Assembly: GCA_026417715.1 (NCBI GenBank)
Contig: JAOACU010000019.1
Location: 1 to 17,559 of the forward strand
Direction: 5' to 3'
DNA length: 17,559 bases
DNA from: Anaerolineae bacterium
GTDB lineage: Bacteria; Chloroflexota; Anaerolineae; UBA4142
Below, in pieces: positions 13,550 through 17,559 of the stretch. The notes beneath the pieces were generated by a model. That model was not told where the DNA came from and did no database searches. It saw nothing but the letters and a program-made list of their open reading frames with translations. Numbering within the stretch: position 1 is the stretch's first letter; each line of letters opens with the position of its first letter. A program made the translations under genes and the position numbers.

Positions 13550-13620
13550 ATGAAGAACGAAAGACGAAGGCTTGTCCTAAGCAAAAGGCGAAGGAATACA
13601 GAACACAGGAAGAAAGGAGA
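13550..13620. repeat. Degenerate GACGAAGG-type word tract
   Basis: GAAGAACGAAAGACGAAGG followed by looser CGAAGGAATAC/GAAGAAAGG words. It resembles the reverse complement of the GTCCTTCGTCTTTCGTC end of the 7514-7682 array. It fills the gap between the kinase stop and the pilin Shine-Dalgarno sequence. Confidence 0.5.
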
Positions 13621-13623
13621 AAA

Positions 13624-13773
13624 ATGCACCTTCCACGCGAAGAGCACGGGCAAGGATTGATGGAGTACGGTTTGATCCTGATTCTTGTTGCTATCATCGT
13701 TGTCTTCATTCTCGGTATGTACGGCTCCCAAGTGGCAAACTTTTTCAGCCGCGTGACTAGCCAAATCCCCTGA
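13624..13773 (+). CDS. Flp-family type IVb pilin (49 residues)
   Basis: A short gene of 49 codons. The product begins with a 9-residue leader MHLPREEHG, then QGLMEYGLILILVAIIVVFI and a short polar end (YGSQVANFFSRVTSQIP). This is the Flp/Fap pilin plan: class III prepilin cleavage after glycine, glutamate at position 5 of the mature chain, tyrosine next to it, and one long hydrophobic helix. AGGAG (13615-13619) lies 4 bases before ATG 13624. Such pilins are processed by a TadV-type peptidase and assembled by a Tad machine, neither of which is in the window. It ends 7 bases before the antiporter-like gene, so the two may share a transcript. Family call confident; role unknown. Confidence 0.85.
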   Translation: MHLPREEHGQGLMEYGLILILVAIIVVFILGMYGSQVANFFSRVTSQIP

Positions 13774-13780
13774 TGCTCCA

Positions 13781-15349
13781 ATGCCTGATTGGATTTTGTT
13801 GCTCCCGATTGTTTTCCCGATTGTCAGCGCGCTCGCGCTTGCTCGATGGTTGCCGTACCGCGCGCCTACGACTCGACGCGTCGCGACGCTGGGCTGGCTC
13901 AGCATCGAAATCGTCCTCGTTTTGTTGAACGCGCTGCCGAGTTCGCATCGCTTGGTACTTTCGACGTGGGAACGCGCCGCGCTCACGTTCGCCCTGCGAA
14001 TGGATGGGATGACGTGGCTGATTGTTTTGATAATGCTTGTCCTGTGGCTAGCGCGCGAGTTAATCGCACCTACGCGTTTCGATGCGCGCGCGATGATCGT
14101 ATTTGCCGCCGCGCTTGTGTTGGCGATGGCAGATGGCGCGGCAATGATACTTGTCGCATGGACGATATTCGATCTCGCACTCTTGGCTTGGCGTTGGGAG
14201 CGCGATCTTGAACGCGCGAGTGCGTGGCGCAGTCTAGTCATCGGTTGGTTGATGGGATTGGCTTTTTTCGCTGGCGCGCTTACCGCGCGCACAAATGTTG
14301 GTGCGACGTTACTTGCGTTGGCACTCTGGGCGCGCGCAGGTTTGTTCCCCTTTCACGCACTCTTACCTACGCGCGAGGTGGAAGCATCCACCCTGTGGAT
14401 CGCGCGCGGCATTCCTTTGCTGGCAGTCGCGAATGTGTGGTTGCACTGGCACGCGTTTCAAACAACGATACCGTACACGGTGATTGGTGTGCTCGCGGCT
14501 ACAAGTTTGATTGTCACTGCCCTGTGGATTTGGCGTGCCAGTGACGCGCCGCGCGCACTCGGATTGGGAGCGATGTACGCGTTCGCGCTTGTGCCGCTAT
14601 CGCTCGCGCTAGACAGCGAGGCAGGTGTGGCGTTTGCACTGTGGCAAATCTTGGCAATTGCTTTTGCATTCGCGCTTGTTGAAATCGCTTGGCATTGGCG
14701 CGCCGAAAAGCCAAGCGTCGTTCCCTTGACACTTGGCTTGCTTGCCGTGTGCGCGCTGGTGGGCGTGCCACTCACGCCCGCGTTTTTGGGACGTTGGGGC
14801 TTGTATGTCGCGCTGGTCGAAAGTGGCGAGTGGTTGTTGCTCGCGCTAGTGTTCTTTGCAACGTTGGTGGTGTGCGCGTCGTTGTGGCATTGGACGAGTA
14901 CACTCAAGGGTAGCGAAGCGCGCACGCCAACGCGCGCCGAGTTCGTCGGGCTACTCGTCGCGCTCGTCCCGTTTGCGATACTCGCGTTTGCGGCGTGGCT
15001 CATCACTCCTGCACTGGGCATTGCTGAATCGGTAGAGCGCGCGCTGGCGCGTGTCGTATGGACAAACAACGCGCTGGGCGTGGGAATTGGAATATTGGTG
15101 TTACTACTACCACTCGTCGGATCGTACATCTTGCGCGCGCGCGTGGCATCGCGCGCAGATGAACGTACGTTCGTGATGCAACTTGCGCGTGCAAGCGAGT
15201 TAGAATGGTTGGAACGCGCGATCGTTCAGATTGGCTGGCGCGCGAGTGTCTTGGCGCGTGATGCGTTCACGCTGGCTGAAGAAAATCCGCTGGTCTGGAT
15301 TCTGTTTGCCGCGTTGTGGGTGGGCATTTTCATCGCGACGGCGCGGTGA
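13781..15349 (+). CDS. Divergent complex-I/Mrp antiporter-like membrane protein
   Basis: 522 residues, about 13-14 membrane helices, resembling the NuoL/M/N and MrpA/D proton-channel family. The best signature is WARAGLFPFHALLPTREVEA (183-202), matching the family KxxxxPFHxWLPdAh segment. There the conserved lysine is arginine (R185), and the key glutamate of the preceding channel helix seems to be aspartate (D131 in AWTIFDLALL). Another family-like stretch is VCALVGVPLTPAFLGRWGLYVAL (about 325-347). It may work in ion translocation or as an orphan subunit, but no other complex-I or Mrp gene is near and only a pilin gene precedes it. Start ATG 13781 lacks a good Shine-Dalgarno sequence, so translation probably depends on coupling to the pilin 7 bases upstream. 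Annotators might call it NADH-quinone oxidoreductase subunit N-like. Confidence 0.75.
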   Translation: MPDWILLLPIVFPIVSALALARWLPYRAPTTRRVATLGWLSIEIVLVLLNALPSSHRLVLSTWERAALTFALRMDGMTWLIVLIMLVLWLARELIAPTRFDARAMIVFAAALVLAMADGAAMILVAWTIFDLALLAWRWERDLERASAWRSLVIGWLMGLAFFAGALTARTNVGATLLALALWARAGLFPFHALLPTREVEASTLWIARGIPLLAVANVWLHWHAFQTTIPYTVIGVLAATSLIVTALWIWRASDAPRALGLGAMYAFALVPLSLALDSEAGVAFALWQILAIAFAFALVEIAWHWRAEKPSVVPLTLGLLAVCALVGVPLTPAFLGRWGLYVALVESGEWLLLALVFFATLVVCASLWHWTSTLKGSEARTPTRAEFVGLLVALVPFAILAFAAWLITPALGIAESVERALARVVWTNNALGVGIGILVLLLPLVGSYILRARVASRADERTFVMQLARASELEWLERAIVQIGWRASVLARDAFTLAEENPLVWILFAALWVGIFIATAR

Positions 15350-15425
15350 GGGAACAATTTGACACGCGCAGTCGTCTATTGTTTGAAAATCAGAGGTAAA
15401 TGCGCCTCACCTTAAGGAGGAAAAA

Positions 15426-16196
15426 ATGACTCATCGAATTACCCTGACGATTGTCGCGCTGTTACTCGTTGCCGCAAGCGCGCTGGTCGGCTATTTGGCA
15501 GTGACACCGCGCCTTGCTCCCACACCGGCGAACGCCAGTGCGGTGACGGCAAGCGCGTCACAAGCCACAATGGACACGAGCGGTATCTTCGTTTCGGGTA
15601 CTGGCAAAGTGCGCATCACGCCGAACATCGCAACCGCCAATGTCGGCGTGGACATCACAGCAGGCACTTTGGCAGAAGCCACCAGTCAAGCGAATGCCAA
15701 GATGAATGCGCTCATTACGCGTCTCAAAGGTATGGGCATCGCGGATAAGGACATTCAGACAACGAGTTACAGCATCACGCCGCTCACACAGCAACCGCGC
15801 CCCGGTGTCACACCGACTATCAGCGGATATCGTGTTGTCAACCAAGTCAGCATCACTGTTCGCAAATTGGACGATGTGGGCAAAGTACTCGATGCGGCGG
15901 TTGCGGCTGGTGCCAACAACATCTATGGCATTACGTTTGGCGTGGACGATCCAACGCCGTATCAACAGCAAGCGCGTGCGGCGGCGGTCAAAGCCGCGCA
16001 GGACAAAGCCGCGCAACTTGCCAAAGCCGCGAATGTAACGCTGGGCAAAGTGATTTCGATTAGTGAAGGAACAACAATGCCCACGCCGATTTTCCGCGCC
16101 GCGTCGGTTGCTGCATCGGCTGAAGGTGCTGTGCCCATCGAGGCAGGCGAGTTGGAAATCAGTGTCTCGGTCGAAATGCGATTTGCGATCCAATGA
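15426..16196 (+). CDS. SIMPL-domain (DUF541) exported protein
   Basis: 256 residues. An N-terminal hydrophobic segment (about 5-27, LTIVALLLVAASALVGYLAV) acts as signal peptide or anchor, so the rest is outside the cytoplasmic membrane. A Ala/Ser/Thr-rich spacer leads to the SIMPL domain (about 52-256): IFVSGTGKVRITPNIATANVGV, KMNALITRLKGMGIADKDIQTTSYSI, ISGYRVVNQVSITVRKLDDVGKVLDAAVAAGANNIYGITFGVDD, AAVKAAQDKAAQLAKAANVTLGKVISISEG, and final ISVSVEMRFAIQ. The family is oligomeric; its biochemical role is mostly unsettled (the mammalian namesake acts in signalling, E. coli YggE is linked to oxidative stress). ATG 15426 with AAGGAGG 5 bases upstream is clear. A perfect hairpin begins 3 bases after the stop. 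It follows the antiporter-like gene by 76 bases, where TTGACA (15359-15364) may start its own transcript, without a good -10. Confidence 0.95.
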   Translation: MTHRITLTIVALLLVAASALVGYLAVTPRLAPTPANASAVTASASQATMDTSGIFVSGTGKVRITPNIATANVGVDITAGTLAEATSQANAKMNALITRLKGMGIADKDIQTTSYSITPLTQQPRPGVTPTISGYRVVNQVSITVRKLDDVGKVLDAAVAAGANNIYGITFGVDDPTPYQQQARAAAVKAAQDKAAQLAKAANVTLGKVISISEGTTMPTPIFRAASVAASAEGAVPIEAGELEISVSVEMRFAIQ

Positions 16197-16198
16197 AA

Positions 16199-16233
16199 CA
16201 CACAAGGCGAGGATTCACTCCTCGCCTTGTGTG
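16199..16233 (+). terminator. 15-bp perfect hairpin after the SIMPL gene
   Basis: CACACAAGGCGAGGA (16199-16213), loop TTCAC, exact complement (16219-16233). No U-run follows, so termination would be by hairpin strength or by Rho. It lies between convergent genes. Confidence 0.65.
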
Positions 16234-16244
16234 CATTATGAAAC

Positions 16245-16271
16245 GTGGGACAGGTTTCAAACTTGCCCTAC
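16245..16271. repeat. Degenerate copy 2 of the GTAGGACAAGT palindrome
   Basis: GTGGGACAGGT, loop TTCAA, ACTTGCCCTAC. Compared with copy 1 (9788-9815), the arms keep the order and spacing but pair with two G-U and one mismatch. It lies 14 bases past the stop of the minus-strand membrane-protein gene. Confidence 0.55.
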
Positions 16272-16284
16272 GGCGTAACATCAG

Positions 16285-16476
16285 TTACTTGGAAAACAAC
16301 TGTAAGGCGCACTTGCCCCACAAGCCCAGCGCGATGGGCACGAGACCAATGACCGCCACAATCAGTCCGGTAGTGCCGCCGATCACTGCCAAGCCAAGAT
16401 AAATGAGCACCAGCCCCAAAATCACACGCAAGGCGCGCCCTGTTGTGCTGTTCATAAATTGAATCAAACCGTCCAT
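16285..16476 (-). CDS. Small two-helix membrane protein, DUF2892-like
   Basis: 63 residues: short polar N-terminus MDGLIQFMNSTTGRALR, then two hydrophobic helices (VILGLVLIYLGLAVIG at about 18-33 and LIVAVIGLVPIALGLWG at about 38-54) separated by GTTG, then CALQLFSK. Length and the N-R-A-R-ILGL...PIALGLWGKC pattern fit the DUF2892/YgaP-like inner-membrane family, in which the cysteine in the last part is often kept. GGGAGG 6 bases before ATG 16476 supports this start. It is a single gene between a palindrome-rich gap upstream and the SIMPL terminator downstream. Function unknown. Confidence 0.8.
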   Translation of the reverse strand: MDGLIQFMNSTTGRALRVILGLVLIYLGLAVIGGTTGLIVAVIGLVPIALGLWGKCALQLFSK

Positions 16477-16640
16477 TGCTGACCTCCCTCAGGTTGAATT
16501 TTTGTGCGGCTCACTTGTCCACATTTGGTTAGATGCGCGCACAGCGAGAAAAGTTACACTATGCATTCGGACGCCTTCATACCGAGCAAGGTCACGAATT
16601 TTGTTCGCTCATGGGTAGAAAACGGTAAATGGGCTTGTTC

Positions 16641-16673
16641 AGACCTCACAGGTCTCGGAGACCTGTGAGGTCT
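16641..16673. repeat. Perfect 15-bp palindrome AGACCTCACAGGTCT
   Basis: AGACCTCACAGGTCT (16641-16655), loop CGG, exact complement (16659-16673). There is no U-run and no gene ends close by, so it is more likely a dispersed repeat or protein site than a terminator. It shares the outer AGACCT/AGGTCT with the 17116-17158 hairpin. The 309-base gap 16477-16785 holds this, another hairpin and a promoter, and no gene that I can see. Confidence 0.8.
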
Positions 16674-16689
16674 AGAAACCTCTTTCTCC

Positions 16690-16718
16690 CCAAGAGCGAT
16701 TTTGTTTTTCGCTCTTGG
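16690..16718 (+). repeat. 10-bp inverted repeat upstream of the 16786 gene
   Basis: CCAAGAGCGA (16690-16699), loop TTTTGTTTT, TCGCTCTTGG (16709-16718), ending 9 bases before the -35 box of the following promoter. It could be an operator for this gene or a terminator remnant. Confidence 0.6.
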
Positions 16719-16726
16719 TCTGACAT

Positions 16727-16754
16727 TTGACAAACAAATATCAAGGTCTAAAAT
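16727..16754 (+). promoter_or_regulatory. Promoter of the 102-residue unknown gene
   Basis: TTGACA (16727-16732, perfect), 16-base spacer, TAAAAT (16749-16754). Start near 16761, 25 bases before the ATG at 16786. Confidence 0.7.
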
Positions 16755-16785
16755 TGTATTGCCCAAATTCATCGAGGAGGAAACG

Positions 16786-17094
16786 ATGTACATTCAGAGA
16801 ATTATCGCTACAGGTCAAGAACTATTGACCGCGTTTGAATCTAACAATCCACAAACGATTCAGGCGTCTGCCCAGAAATTTTCTCAAGCCGTGAGCGCCG
16901 CTTGGGATGCTTATACTCAAGGTCAGATACCTACCACGTTCAAGGGAGCGGCTGTCCCACGCACGATGTACCAGTTTGCTACAGTGGAATTACCAGCGAT
17001 GATCCTTGATCCCCAACAGTGGACAGCGGCATCAAAACAGTTGCGTCTCTTTCTCAATATGCTGACTGTGGTCGTGGAAAAGAATGTGATATGA
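16786..17094 (+). CDS. 102-residue protein of unknown function
   Basis: 102 residues, no signal peptide, mostly helical: MYIQRIIATGQELLTAFESNN, then PQTIQASAQKFSQAVSAAWDAYTQ, a GQIPTTFKGAAVPRTMYQFATVE turn-rich middle, and WTAASKQLRLFLNMLTVVVEKNVI. I recognise no family or motif. Evidence that it is a real gene: GAGGAGG ends 5 bases before ATG 16786, a good promoter precedes it, and a strong hairpin follows at 17116. The open frame begins upstream at 16702, inside the inverted repeat and promoter, so the downstream ATG is clearly the start. It stands alone on this strand. Composition is AT-richer than the neighbouring GCGCGC-rich genes, which could mean later arrival. Confidence 0.75.
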   Translation: MYIQRIIATGQELLTAFESNNPQTIQASAQKFSQAVSAAWDAYTQGQIPTTFKGAAVPRTMYQFATVELPAMILDPQQWTAASKQLRLFLNMLTVVVEKNVI

Positions 17095-17115
17095 CTCATC
17101 ATTGGACATCAACAC

Positions 17116-17158
17116 GCAAAAGACCTTCGACGGTTTGGAAAACCTCGAAGGTCTTTGC
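17116..17158. terminator. Bidirectional hairpin terminator AGACCTTCG...CGAAGGTCT
   Basis: AGACCTTCGA, bulged C, GGTTT, loop GGA, AAACC, T, CGAAGGTCT, nearly fully paired, flanked by GCAAAA / TTTGC. It lies between convergent genes (stops at 17094 and 17194) with T-rich flanks on both strands. Confidence 0.75.
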
Positions 17159-17193
17159 TTTCAACTTTGAACCTTGAACCTGCAACCTGCAAC
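17159..17193. repeat. Short TTGAACC/TGCAACC heptamer tract
   Basis: TTGAACC, then TTGAACC, TGCAACC, TGCAACT in 7-base steps, directly abutting the stop codon of the minus-strand gene. No inverted partner is seen. Confidence 0.6.
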
Positions 17194-17478
17194 TCAGCGA
17201 TGTAAATTCCGCGCGGCGATGAACGCGAGACCGCGCTTGGTCAACTCTTCCGCTGTGCGATTCAACGCAGCGTGTTTGTCCATGTAATTTTGTAGCAGGA
17301 TGGGCATCAGCCCGCGCGCTTCTACTTCGGCTTTGGGCAAAAAGTACTCCAAGATGTCCGATGGATGTTCGCGCGTCGCTTCGACTTCGGGATCGCCGCC
17401 TTCGTGCTTTGCCGAAATGTTCTTGACGTGGTCAGCGAGTTCCAACAATTCCGCGCGACGATTGTATGGCTGGCGCAC
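17194..17478 (-). CDS. 94-residue protein of unknown function
   Basis: 94 residues from GTG 17478. AAGG lies 6 bases upstream, and an in-frame TAG at 17496-17494 rules out any longer start of note. It is soluble and charged, probably all helical (RAELLELADHVKNISAKHEGG, HPSDILEYFLPKAEVEARGLMPILLQNYMDKHAALNRTAEELTKRGLAFIAARNL). The N-terminal part has the look of a small regulatory or binding protein, but no family can be named. It converges on the 102-residue unknown through a shared hairpin. The GTG start and weak Shine-Dalgarno sequence lower confidence slightly; the codon use fits the neighbours. Confidence 0.65.
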   Translation of the reverse strand: MRQPYNRRAELLELADHVKNISAKHEGGDPEVEATREHPSDILEYFLPKAEVEARGLMPILLQNYMDKHAALNRTAEELTKRGLAFIAARNLHR

Positions 17479-17497
17479 AATGTACCTTGATTGCTAG

Positions 17498-17555
17498 TTG
17501 ACATCAACAGGTTGTCCGCGCACAATGATAGCCAAACATTATCTCGAGACGGAGG
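17498..17555 (+). promoter_or_regulatory. Likely promoter region and Shine-Dalgarno of a gene beginning past the right edge
   Basis: TTGACA (17498-17503) with a weak CACAAT 17 bases later, and CGGAGG (17549-17554) 5 bases before the window end. A plus-strand start codon would be expected within a few bases after 17559. No start codon is visible inside the window. Confidence 0.4.
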
Positions 17556-17559
17556 CACC

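Noticed and set aside
13366..14292. 308-codon minus-strand open frame
   Set aside because: Antisense to the kinase, pilin and antiporter-like genes, with a Ser/Arg/Ala-rich composition and no recognisable motif.
16554..16793. 79-codon minus-strand open frame
   Set aside because: It runs through two palindromes and a promoter, and has no ribosome-binding site.
17322..17558. 78-codon minus-strand open frame at the right edge
   Set aside because: It overlaps the better supported 94-residue gene in another frame and lacks a visible ribosome-binding site.

Overview
The window looks like chromosome from a Chloroflexota bacterium, most likely Anaerolineae-like. This is inferred from protein style, not from a marker gene. 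The clues are a lipoprotein with PTPTP linkers, an SH3b domain and a TolB-like propeller, a 49-residue Flp-type pilin, multi-GAF signalling, and intergenic gaps packed with short tandem words. There is no rRNA, tRNA, phage, transposase or CRISPR array. Apart from the toxin-antitoxin pair, the genes look like ordinary chromosomal genes.

Layout. Positions 3-2048 (+) hold the 3' part of a triple-GAF protein with a degenerate HD-GYP domain. After a GA/CT-rich inverted repeat comes a DUF47/PhoU-like gene (2359-2985, +), which converges on a minus-strand pair: glycerate 2-kinase (4662-3334) and a 99-residue protein (3324-3025). Upstream of the kinase, on the opposite strand, lies the most unusual item: an apparent stand-alone structured small RNA at about 4691-4807. 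It has a near-consensus promoter, a three-way-junction fold that uses almost every base, and a U-rich end. I do not recognise its family. A run of minus-strand genes follows, read from right to left: M50 site-2 protease (9759-9097), SH3b/propeller lipoprotein (9056-7683), TyrA-like dehydrogenase (7511-6537), GT4 glycosyltransferase (6452-5250) and a coupled 149-residue protein (5250-4801).

The right half is mostly on the plus strand: secF without secD (10215-11168), a UPF0175/DUF3368 toxin-antitoxin pair (11395-12133), an ATP-cone plus uridine-kinase-like fusion (12203-13543), the Flp-type pilin (13624-13773), a divergent complex-I/Mrp antiporter-like membrane protein (13781-15349) and a SIMPL-domain protein (15426-16196). 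Three small genes complete it: a two-helix membrane protein (16476-16285, -), a 102-residue unknown (16786-17094, +) and a 94-residue unknown (17478-17194, -). A ribosome-binding site at the right edge suggests that another plus-strand gene starts just outside.

The most pervasive structural theme is that many gene-to-gene gaps are filled, almost base for base, by arrays of 7-nt (sometimes 9-nt) words. Several have a direct array followed by an approximately reverse-complementary array. The words differ from locus to locus but the architecture recurs. Several perfect palindromes and terminator-like hairpins sit in the remaining gaps.
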